Of a DNA stretch of 64,000 bases, positions 11,851 to 23,432 are shown in pieces. Positions within the stretch are counted from its first letter, which is position 1, and each line of letters starts with the position of its first letter. Source of the DNA: Cryptomeria japonica. Lineage: Eukaryota > Streptophyta > Pinopsida > Cupressales > Cupressaceae. The stretch is from positions 837,298,136 to 837,362,135 of the forward strand of contig NC_081411.1 in assembly GCF_030272615.1 (NCBI RefSeq), in the 5' to 3' direction. The notes under the pieces were generated by a model, which was not told the DNA's origin, searched no databases, and saw nothing but the letters and a program-made list of their open reading frames with translations. The translations under genes were made by a program, and so were the position numbers.

Positions 11851-12962
11851 ATCATCTCTATCATCAAAGGATCTACATGGGGAATAAACTCTCTAGGAGA
11901 AGGATCAACATTACTCTCTAAAGTCTCACTTTTGAGATGGAGATCTTTGAAAGAGATGTTAACCATCTTGTTTTGAACTAGGGTTTCCTTATGAGTAGAA
12001 CCAAGTTGAGGAGAGGGAGATGCTTTATTTTTAGAGGGAGAATGATTGAGATTCAAGGAAGGTGAGAAATTGTCAAGGGAGTTTTCAATCTTGATTTCAT
12101 CCCCTTTGGCCAGGGGTAGAGAATAATCTATACCTTCTTCTAATGGTTCATCCCAAATAGTGAGGTTGTTGAAAGGAATGTTTGAAGTATTGTCAATTTT
12201 GGGAGAGGAGATAACATTGTTTATTAATTCCTCATCCTTAGGAGGGAGAGGATCAATAGATGTGTTAAACTCATCCTCTTTCCTCAAAATATGTTCAATA
12301 TGTTCTTCAGGGCAGAGAGAGTTAAGGAAGTTTCTTATTATTTCATCTTCTTTCTCTAAGGGATGCTTATGGGTAAGACAAACTTTAGGAGAAGGGTAAG
12401 CATTTATCATTAATTCATCATCTCTAGTTGGAATTTTGTTGGAAAAGGAAATGCCATCACTAGGAAATGTAGGGATAATGTCATCTTCTTGCACAAAAGG
12501 ATCCTCATGAAGGGAGTGTTTTTTAGGAGGAACATGAACATATTTCTCCAAAGATTCATGCTTAGGAAGGAGATCTTTGAAAGAAGTGTTCATAACCTCT
12601 TGTTGCACTAACATGCCCCCATTGGAAGGACCAACTTTAGGAGAAAATAATTCAATGTCCATCAATGCATTTTCACTTAGAGAGGCATCATGTAGGGAAG
12701 GTGAAGTAACATTAAGAAAGGTGTTTATGATATCACTCTCTTCCTCTAGGATAGCTAAATAGGAAGGGCACATTTTAGGAGAATTGTCAAGATCACTCTT
12801 AAAGTCTTCATCCTTAGAGCATGGGAGAGTCTCAAACGGATTGGAAGCAACTCTTTTAGGCACTAAAATGTTGTTATAGATGGGGGGAGGTTCTTTAGGA
12901 GAAGGAAAAATTGAAACAAGGGAAGCTAACCCATTATCACATCTATGAAATGAATGCATCAT
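11847..12962 (-). CDS. Repeat-rich acidic protein frame of G1
   Basis: 371 residues, starting with two Met codons 337 bases inside the 5' LTR. No known domain is recognised. The protein is a run of degenerate repeats of about 25-30 residues: SPK or PPK, a variable stretch, then (L/F)VQEDEII-like acidic segments and an Asn-Thr/Ser-Phe pair. The same repeat continues into the first 100 residues of the next frame, so the two frames may once have been one, now offset by an indel near 11850. Alternatively ribosomes may reinitiate at the ATGA overlap. Its position (first frame after the PBS) is that of gag, but no typical gag motif is visible. Confidence 0.65.
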   Translation of the reverse strand: MMHSFHRCDNGLASLVSIFPSPKEPPPIYNNILVPKRVASNPFETLPCSKDEDFKSDLDNSPKMCPSYLAILEEESDIINTFLNVTSPSLHDASLSENALMDIELFSPKVGPSNGGMLVQQEVMNTSFKDLLPKHESLEKYVHVPPKKHSLHEDPFVQEDDIIPTFPSDGISFSNKIPTRDDELMINAYPSPKVCLTHKHPLEKEDEIIRNFLNSLCPEEHIEHILRKEDEFNTSIDPLPPKDEELINNVISSPKIDNTSNIPFNNLTIWDEPLEEGIDYSLPLAKGDEIKIENSLDNFSPSLNLNHSPSKNKASPSPQLGSTHKETLVQNKMVNISFKDLHLKSETLESNVDPSPREFIPHVDPLMIEMI

Positions 12963-13278
12963 GACAACAATTTTCCTCTTTCAAATGATAACACATGCAA
13001 AATAGAAGGAAATGTTCAATTTTAACCAATGCAAGCACTTAGAATGTAGATTTAGAAAATTAAATTTATGATTCAAATGAGTTCCTAAATCAGATTGATC
13101 CGAATTAAGCTATCCACAAGTTCAACTTTGAATTGAAAAAAATTAGGGTTTTAGCAAAAATTTCCTCTAAATTTTTTGAATCTTGCAAGAAATTAAACCT
13201 TGTAAATACAAATTTGAATTTGAAATAGCATAAACACTCAAATTTGAAAACATAAATCAGAATTAGAGAAGATTGGAG

Positions 13279-13296
13279 TTCACGTCGGGTTCACCA
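13279..13296 (-). other. G1 primer-binding site
   Basis: Three bases inside the 5' LTR, the minus strand reads TGGTGAACCCGACGTGAA. It starts with the TGG expected to pair with a tRNA 3' CCA end. I could not assign the tRNA with confidence. Together with the PPT it sets the minus orientation. Confidence 0.65.
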
Positions 13297-13299
13297 AAA

Positions 13300-14920
13300 T
13301 GTGTGGGGGAAAAAGTGACACTAAGCAAACATGCCCTAATCTCACTTTCAATCACACACTTGTGGAATATGAAAGAGCCTAGAGGTATCACACAATTGGC
13401 TACTTCTTTCTATGGAAGAGAGAGCCATGGGCTACCTATTAGGATTTCTATTCCTTTGTTGCAAATGATAGATAAAATGATGCAAGTTCAACTACTAGCC
13501 CTAGAGTGCAAGTATGAACTAGTAACAAGATTGCAAGATTGAGATTAAGTGATGAAAAGTTGTAAACACAAGGATAAAAGGAGAATACAGATGTGTACTT
13601 AGGGTTAAAATCTGAGTGGAAATGTTCGGGATGGGGGCGCATGCGCCACTGACCTGATTCTGCACCTGAAGCTGTTCTTTTGCAACCTGAAAAGCTGTCA
13701 GAAAAATGCTGAAACTGCTGTCTGACAGAAGGACCAGGGTGCCCAGCGCCCCTGTCCTGGCAGGACCAGGGTGCCCCATGCCCCTGTCCTGGTCTTTTTC
13801 TCTGCAATTTGGTGTGTTGTCCCATCTCAGTCTTCTTCCGTTGGATCTGCAACTTGCGGCATCGTCCGAATCCCGAAACCTGCACTTATATTTGAAAAGG
13901 TATGGTGGGCGGCTATATAGGGTTTTGCCTTAGTCAAACCCCCGCTTTGGTGATTTCCACCTCCATGAATAGCCAATTTGTATTGTAAAAGTAGTGTGTG
14001 TGCAGACATTGTGTGTGTGCAAGATCCTAAAATGCAAGTAAGCAAACTAGAGCAACCTAGAAAGTAAACCCTAATTGCTTGTACATGATAACGTAAGTGC
14101 TCCAAATCAAGATGCAAAGTGATCTAAAGCATGAATACAAATGATATGATGAAGCTTATGCAAAGACATGAAAACAACATGAAATCATACCCAACCCCAA
14201 GGGAGGGGTACAAGCCAATCTTCAGTCGGTAATCCCCTATTGCTCTTCAATGTCTTCAAAGCCCTAAATGGATGAATGAAATTGATGAATGCTTGATGGA
14301 TGGATGTTGAATGTTGTTGAAGTCTTCAAAGATCTTCTCTTTCGCTGCATAGAAGGTCCCTAAAACCAAAATTTTGGCCCCTTTCAAATGAAGAAAGAGA
14401 GCTTTTATATATGAAACCCTAGGTCTTAATTTCAACTTTTGGCCGACCTAGAGATTGAATCTCCTGCCAATTTCTTGGGGTTAAGATTTATTTTATGATT
14501 GGATCATGCTCCTAAAATTTTGAGAAAAATGTCCGGGACCGTGTGCACTCCGGGCGCCATGGTCCCGACAACTTTTCACCAAATTTTCAGGGCCATCGGA
14601 TATGATGACTTTAGAGAGAATCCCAAAGTTATAGCTGATTTCAAGATGTTTTGAACCCCGAAATCAAGCCCCCAAGTTCAAAATAGGACCTAATTAGGGT
14701 TTTTGATTAAATGATGTATTGGAAGAATAAAATGAAAGGGGTACACTTTAATGAAAAGGGCCCAACTTTATGATATGGGAGATGATAAAATAGAACCCTA
14801 GACCTAATTAATTTAATTAATTAAGTGCTAAAGGGGAAATGCACAATGCGCCAGGGCGGGTGCTAAACTAGGTGTGAAATTGTACCACCCTAGCAAGTGC
14901 GTACAATTTACGATGCTACA
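13300..14920 (-). repeat. G1 5' LTR (1621 bp)
   Basis: The partner of 6295-7926, 11 bases shorter, mainly through a small deletion near its right end (the AAATGCAAAATGC tract). GATCT follows at 14921-14925, matching 6290-6294. Confidence 0.92.
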
Positions 14921-16684
14921 GATCTCACAACAAGCAGCCAAGGATCCAGACTTTTCAATGCCATGAACAACAACCTACAAGAGACCAAATATTTCTCTAA
15001 TACAACTATACAAACACCCATATAATATAAAGTTTTCTCCACCATATATAAATCTGAAAACTACAATAAACCAAATATTTCATTCCTAGCTCCCGGAAGA
15101 CATTTTCAGACACGAAGCATACACAGAGAAATTTTAAAGCTAAAAATAAACAAAGACAATGAACCCAACCTGCACCCTAAGTGATGGATTAGAGTTGAGG
15201 TAGAGCTCCATCGAAATCCAAGGCCAAACCAAGAAACTCCAGCAACAATCCAAAGCCAAAACCCAAAGAAAATTCTTGCAGAGAATATTTTGCCAAAGGA
15301 GAAGCCAACCCCGAAAACTTCACGGCAAGAAAATAAAAAGACAAACCTTAACCAAAAACCCTAGCCTCTATCTTGGCCAATCAAAATATTCCAATCTATA
15401 ATATATTTTACCAACCCCACCATATAATATAATTTTACCTCCCTTTTAAATTCAACCAATAAGAGAAGAGGGTAGGTAAGCTAAATATAAATCATGCTTT
15501 TACAATTAGGTGGGCATGTTTTATTATTTTATTTTAAAGTGAATTTATACTACCCACTTAATATAATAGTCAAAATAATAAATAAAACATGAGCCACAAT
15601 TAAATAAATCAAATGGGGAAATTAAATTAAATAAACCAAAGGCTCATAAATGAGTTAAAGAACCAAATAACAACCGAATAAATATTAAACCATAGGCGAT
15701 TAAATAAATAGATAAATAAATAAACAATTAAACAATTAAATACCAATAAAAAGTCAAATCATAAATAAATATAAAACCATAACATAAGCTAAACAATAAA
15801 TATTAAATCATAAAATAAATATCAAATAATTAAATACCCAAAAAGGAAAGAATCCAATAAATTAAATTAGACATTAGATAATCAAATAAGCAAATCTCTA
15901 TTAATCAAAATAACTAGAATAAACATTATTAACTATTTAATCTCGCATCAATAATCAAATAATCAATCTCGACATAATGGAATTAACCAACCAATACCAA
16001 CATACTCAAAACATGGAAGAAACCAAGCTTACTAACTGACATGGCGACTCGTGCCAAGATGCTGACGACTCACAGTGAACAACTTAGACCTAGAGTATGT
16101 AAGGGGAACCTATGTCAACTCCAAACCACATACCACTGGGATTTAAAGACACACTTAGACCCGTGGAGCCAGGTGGAGTCGGTGTCTAGTACCTGCAAAT
16201 CCTGCATCCACAAAGCAATGATACAACATATGCATATATATATATATATATATATATTATAACAGGAAAGGGTTAGAGAATCACAATGACACATCCCACT
16301 CACAATGAGTGATGTGGCATTGTCTCTATCCCAAAGATAGTCATACAACAATCAAACACACCATAAGCTCAACTCATCATAAATAATCATTAAATATGAT
16401 CAGTACATAAAATATCATCAAGTGCATGATTAGTATAATTCATGATTATAGTACAACATGTAAAATCCATCAGCGCTTATGCTCGTCAAATCACATGATC
16501 AAAATAATATTTCGATAATCAATCACATAATAAGTATATAGTGACAAATAAATCACATGATTAATAATGATAGTATCAACATCATATAAATCATCTGAAA
16601 TAGCCTATGCCCAATAATGTCTATCATTCATGAATTAAAAGTCAACTCTAGTCAAAACAAGTCAAGTCAAGGGTGGACCCTACA
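14921..16684 (-). mobile_element. Giant solo LTR, part 2
   Basis: It resumes after the GATCT duplication and runs to ...GGACCCTACA at 16684, followed by the TSD TGCCA (16685-16689). AT-rich with TAAATAAAT tracts around 15580-15960 and no gene. Its last 45 bases resemble the corresponding end of the LARD LTR (GTCAACTAAG...CTTGG...TTACA), which suggests the two belong to related families. Confidence 0.82.
16231..16258. repeat. AT dinucleotide microsatellite
   Basis: About a dozen TA units in the solo LTR. Similar runs occur at about 37850-37866, 38395-38430, 38503-38520 and 46846-46890 in the LARD LTRs. Confidence 0.9.
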
Positions 16685-16697
16685 TGCCATCAATGCC

Positions 16698-16709
16698 AAA
16701 GGGGGAGAT
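16698..16709 (+). other. C1 polypurine tract
   Basis: AAAGGGGGAGAT lies directly before the LTR start TGTTGG at 16710. The preceding words (CATCAATGCC) match those before the PPT of C3 at 30246, showing that the two copia elements are related. Confidence 0.85.
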
Positions 16710-17806
16710 TGTTGGTATTATGGATATGTTGCATTGGTTTTGTCATTCATGTCAACACTTTTCTATTGGTATTTTGGATATGTTGATATGGTTTTGTCAT
16801 TGATGTCAAGACTTGTCAACACTCGTCAACACTTATTAGCACTTGGAGATCTTTGTTTTGTTCACCGACAAGTCAGTGACTTATGCATAGTCATCGGTAT
16901 TTGGCTCCCTGACATATTATATTGTTCACTGGCACTTGGAATGACTTGGAGACTACCTGGTTATATCGAAGACATTATTTGATCACTTGGTTTTGTTGAT
17001 TTGGTTATTGTTCTATTCGAGTTTGCATATTTGTTGTTACCAGCAAATAGGTCTAGGTTATGCACCAACAAGCATATCTATTCCAGATCAGTACGACACA
17101 TTATGGAGATGATTTATTATTATTGTAAATGCATTGAGCCAACATGATGCATCAAATATCGATTTATTTGTAATTGATTTTATTGTAATATCTTTTAGTG
17201 AGCCGACCTATTCATTTGGTCTTATCTTTCGGTATAAATGTAAGGTCTCAATTGTGAGATTGATATTTGATAAGAAAAAGAATTGTAATAGGGTATATAT
17301 GAAAATAAGTAGAGCTATACATGCAGACATCATTTGAAGGTTGAAGGAAGGTTTTAATGAAGATAATCAGAACTAAACTGGTACTAAATCCAGCATGTGA
17401 AGATGTTATTTTAAGTACATTATCATTGGATTTAACCATCCAATTGTAGTCAATGTGACTCCCATTTTGTGATTGAGCAATGAGCTCTAGGCAGCTGGCC
17501 TTTCTGCATGTGCAGACTCCATATTGTACACACATACTATCTGCAGTAGTATCATTTGATTGTGGGTAAGGCTTCCCACTGTGGTTTTTCCCCTTATAGG
17601 GTTTCCACATACAAATATTTGTGTAATGTGTTGTGGATGTTATTGTCTTTCTATTTAATGCATTAATATTTACTGGTACTACAATTAACTGATAAAACTA
17701 TCTACCGGCATAAATTTTGGTTTACTGACATTAAGAATTAAGTTTTGGTTGAATTTATTAGACAACTGATTCACCCCCCCCTCTCAATTGTCTCTGGGAC
17801 CTAACA
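16710..17806 (+). repeat. C1 3' LTR (about 1.1 kb)
   Basis: It starts TGTTGGTATTATGG after the PPT and ends GGGACCTAACA. Its first 100 bases contain an internal near-duplicate (TTGGTATTATGGATATGTTG, then TTGGTATTTTGGATATGTTG). Near the end is the C-rich stretch ATTCACCCCCCC followed by CTCTCAATTG, shared with the C3 LTR. The short frames inside it are chance. Confidence 0.82.
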
Positions 17807-18802
17807 TTATCAACACTTAACCTTGTGGAGATCTTTCGTTATGTTCACCGGCAAGTTCAGTGACTTATGCACAGTCACAGTATTTGGTTCACCGACAGGT
17901 TATATTGTTCACCGATATTGAGGATGACTTGTTTATCATCTGGAGATCACTTGGTTATGTCGAATACATGGTTTGGACACCTGGTTTTGGAGATTTAGTT
18001 ATTGGTCTAATCAGGTTGACATATTTGTTGTTACCAACAAATTGGTCTAGGTTATGGACCGACACACATTATCTATTCCAGATCAACATGACATATTATG
18101 GAGATGGTTTAATCAATTGATATTATTGTTGAGCCAACATGATGCATCACATCTTGACTTACTTGTAATATATTTTATTATAATATTCTTAGTGAGTCGC
18201 CCTACACATTTGGTCTTAGGTTTTGGTATATATGTAAGATCTCAATTGTGAGATTTATATTAAGGTGATAGGTAATAAGGTATTATAAGGTTGTGATATT
18301 TGGTATATGCAAATATAAGCAGAGCTACTCACATAGACATCATTTGAAGAATCAAGAAAGCTTTGAAGAAGACAATTAGAGCTTAACCGGTACTGAATCC
18401 AGCATTGAAGATGCTACTTTGAGTAGTACATTATCATTGGATTTAATCATCCAATTATAGTCAGTGTGACTCATATTTTGTGATTGAGCAGTGAGCTCTA
18501 GGCAGCTGGCCTTTCTACATGTGCAGACCCCATTTATAAACACATACTATCTGCAGTAGTATCATCTGATTGTGGGTAATGTTTCCCACCATGGTTTTTC
18601 CCCTTACAGGGTTTCCACGTACAAATCTTTGTGTTATGTGTTGTGGATATTGTTTCTCTTTCTGTTTCATGCATTAATTTTCACTAGTATTAATATTAAC
18701 TGTTAATCTGTTTACTAACATCAAGTTTGGTTAAGTTGTATTTAGGTTGAAATTATTAGACAACTGATTCAGCCCCCTCTTAGTTGCCTCCAAGTCCTAA
18801 AA
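17807..18802 (+). repeat. Second, 5'-truncated C1-type LTR in tandem
   Basis: From TCAACACTTAACC onward it follows the C1 LTR from about 16818 to its end (CTGATTCAGCCCCCTC, then GTCCTAA) with substitutions throughout. It lacks the first 110 or so bases of the LTR and abuts the first LTR with no interior. It ends where a truncated C3 LTR begins. Confidence 0.78.
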
Positions 18803-19189
18803 AAATATATGTATGAATATCATGTTGTATGAGAATGTTATATCATGCAATGATCTGTAGATAGCTTGGAAATCATTCTTGGGGGAGAAGTAATACTGAT
18901 AAAGGGTTTTATGAACCGGTATAGAGAAGAGCCAGAACTGAAACTCTATTTGGCATAGCAGATGCATTCATGAGTTCTTTTTCAATAATTTACTTTAACA
19001 GAAAGCTTGTAGTCAGTGAGGCTCTTTAGTGATGAGTAGTATGCTCTAGGCAGTGTTCCTTCCTGCATGTGCAGGCCCCTATTATATGTAATATCTTTTC
19101 ATATGGCCAGTGAATTGATATTGTGGCTCACAAATCCCACCGTGGTTTTTCCTCATTGAGGTTTTCCATGTATAAATTTTGTGTGTTAA
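18803..19189 (+). repeat. C3 5' LTR, left piece (5'-truncated)
   Basis: It aligns with about 30625-31010 of the C3 3' LTR (ATGATCTGTAGATAG, AAGCTTGTAGTCAGTGAGGC, CCTATTATATGTAATATC). About 365 bases of the LTR start are missing at the junction with the C1-type LTR. The piece ends GTTAA, the left target copy of the C2 insertion. Confidence 0.85.
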
Positions 19190-20083
19190 TGTAAGGAAGT
19201 TAAGTAGCAGAAACAACTTCCTACACTAACCTTGAGAGGAGGGTAATGCAAAACTTTTTCAGATCATTACAACAGTTACAGAAAATAGAAATAGATATAA
19301 TAGCATTCATGCCACAACACAGTGATTTACATGGGGAAAACCCTTTTGGGAGAAAAACCCCACCCTCCAAAAGCAGCTCAATATTTTATTCAACAATCAA
19401 AAACAGATTACAACATACTTGCAGAGCAAGCTCTTCGCAGGAGTACCACTAATCAGAGATTCAGAGGCAACTCAATAGCCATAAGACTCTTACACACAAC
19501 CTCTATCTCACACACCTCATAAATAGGAGATACAATACAGGAAACCGTCAAACGGTATTACAAAACCATGGGCTAAAACCACCCAATAAGGTGTAGCCAA
19601 CCTTATCTCCCTTCTAGATGCCCTATGACATGTTAAAGCACACAACAACACGTGTCGCTCCCTTTTACAGCTCATTTATGTATCCGATACAAATTATTTT
19701 TCCTATTTCAGGAGTACAAACGTCCGGAGGCCATAACTTGAGAACCAGGTGTCCGATTGACAAACCATTTGAAGCGCCGGAAAGCTCGTGAAGTGCTTTA
19801 TCACCTCATAACCTGTTGTGCCAGTTACGGCCACTTTTCAGGGCATTTCGGAGCCTCTAAAGCCCCCAAAATTAATTTTAAACATTTTATCGCACCCCTC
19901 CAAGACGAAAACTTTAATATCTTCAAAACTAGCTGTGACCTTGCAACGCAACTTTACTAGAATGCTTATCTAGCCAACCAGAAGCTTCAGGGAGAGTTTC
20001 GTACCATTTCATGCTCAAATGAAAACTTACTATAAATAGTAACCTCGCATAAATGCAAGGTTGAGACACCATTTTTCCCAACA
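19190..20083 (-). repeat. C2 3' LTR
   Basis: Same length as its partner at 24312-25205, with scattered substitutions concentrated at about 19740-19900. The frames at 19246-19522 recur in the other LTR and are not genes. Confidence 0.95.
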
Positions 20084-20096
20084 AATCTCCCACTTG
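20084..20096 (-). other. C2 polypurine tract
   Basis: The minus strand reads CAAGTGGGAGATT and then TGTTGGG, the LTR start in element orientation. It sits about 45 bases after the RNase H stop. Confidence 0.85.
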
Positions 20097-20139
20097 TCGA
20101 ACACCTTGCAAGAGCGGAAGGGAATGTCAACACAATGAA

Positions 20140-22105
20140 TCAATTGCTAGGGGCCATAAGGCCCATAGACTCTGAACACCATCTGAACTTCTCTGTGCTC
20201 ACAGCCTTTGTTAAAGCATCTGCAACATTCATCAAAGTTTCCACCTTAACCAGCTTCACCCTACCATCTTCGACCATATCTCTAACAAAATGATACTGAA
20301 CATCAATATGTTTTGGTCCGAGCATGAAATGTCGGGTTCTTAGCTAGGCTAATTGCACTCTGACTGTCACTGTAAACTGTCACTGTACCTTGTTTTATTC
20401 CAATATCCGAACACAGTCTATTAAGCCAAATGGTCTCTTTACAAGCATGAGTAGCTACCATATACTCTGCTTTAGTAGTGGATAAAGCAACCACAGCCTG
20501 TCGCTTACTCATCCAACTAATTGCACCACCAAACAAAGTAAACACATAAGCACTGGTGGATCTTCTGCTATCAATATCACCTGCCCAATCTGAATCCACA
20601 TAACCGTGGATATCAAGGGAAGTTATGTCTCCAACTGAATTACCATGATAACACAAAGAATACTCTGAAGTACCCTTCAAATATCTGAAGACTCTTTTGA
20701 CTGCATCCCAATGAACTCTACCAGGATTAGACATATATCTAGAAAGTACTCCCACTGCTTGGGCACTATCTGGTCTAGTACAGACCATAGCATACATCAA
20801 GCTTCCAACCGCACTCTGGTAAGGCACTCTACTCATGTCTTCCATCTCCAATGGGGATGTAGGACAATCTGAAATAGATAGTTTCATTCCAACTGTAAAA
20901 GGAACACTCAATGGTCTACAATTTTGCATGTTGAACCTCTGTAACACTGAATTCACATACTTACTCTGGCCTAGCCATAGCTTTCTGTTCACCCTATCTC
21001 TTCTAATTTCCATCCCAATAATGTGCTTTGCTGCACCAAGATCTTTCATTTCAAATTTAGCAGCGAGCTGAGACTTCAGTTCTGAAATCATACCTTTCCC
21101 TTTACCAATGAATAACATATCATCAACATACAATGCAATGAATAAGAAATGATCACCATCAGATTTATAATAAACACAGTGATCTGATTTAGAATGTTCA
21201 AATCCCAAACTCAACACATACGTATCAAATTTCTGGTACCACATCCTAGGACTTTGTTTGAGGCCATACAAAGATTTCTTCAATTTACAGACCAAATTAC
21301 TTTTTCCTTTCACCACATAGTGCTCTGGCTGTGTCATATAAATATCTTCCTCCAAATCACCATGAAGGAAAGAAGTTTTCACATCCATTTGCTCAACCTC
21401 TAAATCATAAGCAGTAGCAATAGAAAGAAAAAATCTAATGGACGTCATTTTTGCAATAGGAGAAAATATCTCACCGTAATCAACACCCTCAACCTGAGAG
21501 TAGCCTTTTGCAACCAACCTTGCTTTATACTTCTCAATGCTTCCATCTGAACCAATTTTTTTCTTGAACACCCATTTACAACCAACAGGTTTTCGTCCTT
21601 CAGGCAATGATACAAGATCCCATGTATCATTCTTTTTCAAAGCTGCCATTTCTTCCTCCATAGCAATCTTCCAAGATTCTGCATCATTCATACCTAATGC
21701 CTCTTCTATAGATTTCGGTTCATCCACACTAGTATTCAGAGCAAAAATACATCTCCAATCATTAGGTGAATACCTTTCAGGTGGTTGTCTATGTCTTGTA
21801 GACCTTTGAACAAGCTGAGTTGGAGGTTCTTCCTCCTCTTCTGAAGATTCGGAGCTAGATGAGCTCTCCTCAACTTCTTGCCTATCTAGGGGTCTCGATT
21901 CAACTCTTTCAGGTGTAGAAGGAAGTTGAATCACATCTTCTTTTTTAGTCTGTTCTGGCTGCAATGTAATAGAAGGAGACTTAATTTCTCTAAAAATAAC
22001 ACTTCTACTGTGAATTACCTTTTGTGCAACAGGGTCCCAAAGCTTGTATCCTTTCACACCATAACTATACCCGATGAAGATACATTTCACAGCCTTGTTC
22101 TCCAA
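20140..22105 (-). pseudogene. C2 reverse transcriptase and RNase H
   Basis: This is the C-terminal part of the copia polyprotein. From the N-terminus: the integrase tail (KCIFIGYSYGVKGYKLWDP), an acidic serine/glutamate linker, then RT with WKIAMEEEMAAL, GCKWVFKKK, KARLVAKGYSQ, MDVKTSFLHGDLEE and catalytic YVDDM, then RNase H with DSDWAGD, TKAEYM and SDSQSAISLAKN. It reads open for 600 codons. One extra A in an A-run at about 20312 then shifts the frame, and the final 60 residues (KHIDVQYHFVRDM to the stop at 20140) continue in the next frame. It is preceded by one in-frame TGA at 22112. The RT catalytic Asp pair is intact. Confidence 0.95.
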
Positions 22106-22111
22106 CTTTGT

Positions 22112-23119
22112 TCACTTCTCCTTTGGCACATGTGCATATGCCTCGCAACCAAAAAATCTAAGATGTCTCAATGAAGGCTTGTGACTTGACCATGCTTCCA
22201 TAGGCATTTTATCAACAAGAGCTGATGTAGGAGACCTGTTAATCAGGCAGCAAGCAGTGGCAACAACTTCAGCCCAAAACTTTTGTTCGAGACCAGCACC
22301 ACTCAACATACTCCTAGCCTTCTCCATCAGTGTCCTGTTCATTCTTTCTGCAACTCCATTCTGCTGTGGAGAATACGGAGTTGTCTTCTGTCTGTTAATT
22401 CCACAGTCTTTACAAAATCTATCAAAATCATTAGAGCAAAACTCACCGCCATTATCAGTTCTCAAACATTTTATTTTCTTTCCATTCTGCAACTCAACCA
22501 TTACTTTAAATTCTTTAAAATGACTAAAAACTTCAGATTTACTCTTTAGAAAATATACCCATGTCCTTCTACTAAAATCATCAATAAATGAAACATAATA
22601 TGTGGATTTTCCAATCAAAGAGACATCTACTAGACCAAACACATCAGAATGGATAAGATCCAAAACACCACAAGTTTTATGAGAACTCGAGTAAAACTGA
22701 ACGCGGTTTTGTTTTCCATAAATGCAATGCTCACAGAAATCAAAGTCAAGATTACAATCATTCAAACCTTCAACAAGGTTTTTATTTTTCAAGGTCCTTA
22801 GACCCTTTTCTCCAATGTGGCCAAGTCTCTGGTGCCATAACATAGTCTTCTCTGCAAGCAACTTTGCTTCAGACGAAAGAGCACCCTTAGGTACCCAAAA
22901 ACCATTTCCATCTGCTAAAGGTGAAACCTTCAAATCTTCCAGTGAAGTATCCGTAGATTTACTTTTTTCAGAAGTGCTATTACACTCAACAGTGTATGCT
23001 TCAAGCTTATACAAAGTGCCAAACCTGACACCTCTAGCAACTACCATAGCACCCTTAATCATCTTACATCCTGCTTCAGAAAAGACTACCTGCACATCCG
23101 CATCTATCAGTTTGCTCAC
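22112..23119 (-). pseudogene. C2 integrase
   Basis: A 335-codon open segment between two TGA codons, in the same frame as the rest of gag-pol. Visible are the zinc-binding HHCC (WHQRLGHIG ... CEHCIYGK), the first catalytic Asp (LIHSDVFG), the second (RTDNGGEF) and the Glu (NGVAERMN). GKST and SFIDDFSRRTWVYFLKSK are typical of copia integrases. All three catalytic acids are present. The TGA at 22112 replaces the residue in PKEK-x-TKL where relatives usually have Arg. Confidence 0.95.
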
Positions 23120-23131
23120 AGATAACAGGTT

Positions 23132-23432
23132 TCATTTTAATCCAGGGATATGCAACACACCATTAATCCTTTTTATTCTACCATCAAAAAACCTGATTCT
23201 AACTTTACCTCGACCAACAATGTCTAGATGTGAATCATCACCCAAGTACACCTTACCTCCATTAAATCCTTCATATTCAAAAAACCAATCTCTATTGGAA
23301 GTCATATGAAAAGATGCACCTGAGTCAATTAGCCAGGCATCATTACCTGCATGAGTCACGAAAGCTGCAATAAAGGCATCACCATCTTCCTTGTCGGACT
23401 CAGAATCAGAATCAAACTTTTTATTTTTCTTC
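23132..23432 (-). pseudogene. C2 aspartic protease
   Basis: It holds DAWLIDSGASFHMT with the DSG active site, then VYLGDDSHLDIVGRG and VLHIPGLK, the standard copia protease landmarks. It continues in frame from gag. The TGA at 23132 falls in GLK-x-NLLSVSKL, where relatives have Arg or Lys. The protease would process the polyprotein in the particle. Confidence 0.92.

Larger units (their letters stand above)
6295..14920 (-). mobile_element. G1: pol-deficient Ty3/gypsy-like LTR retrotransposon
   Basis: A complete element bounded by TGTGTGGGGG...GATGCTACA LTRs (6295-7926 and 13300-14920) and a GATCT TSD (6290-6294, 14921-14925). The PBS lies inside the right LTR and the PPT inside the left one, so it is transcribed on the minus strand. 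The interior (5.4 kb) carries two adjoining frames (a repeat-rich frame, then protease plus G-patch) and a short relic of reverse transcriptase. No YxDD box, RNase H or integrase is visible, so it must depend on a partner element for replication. By eye, the two LTRs differ at only a few percent of sites plus small indels, so insertion was relatively recent. Confidence 0.9.
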
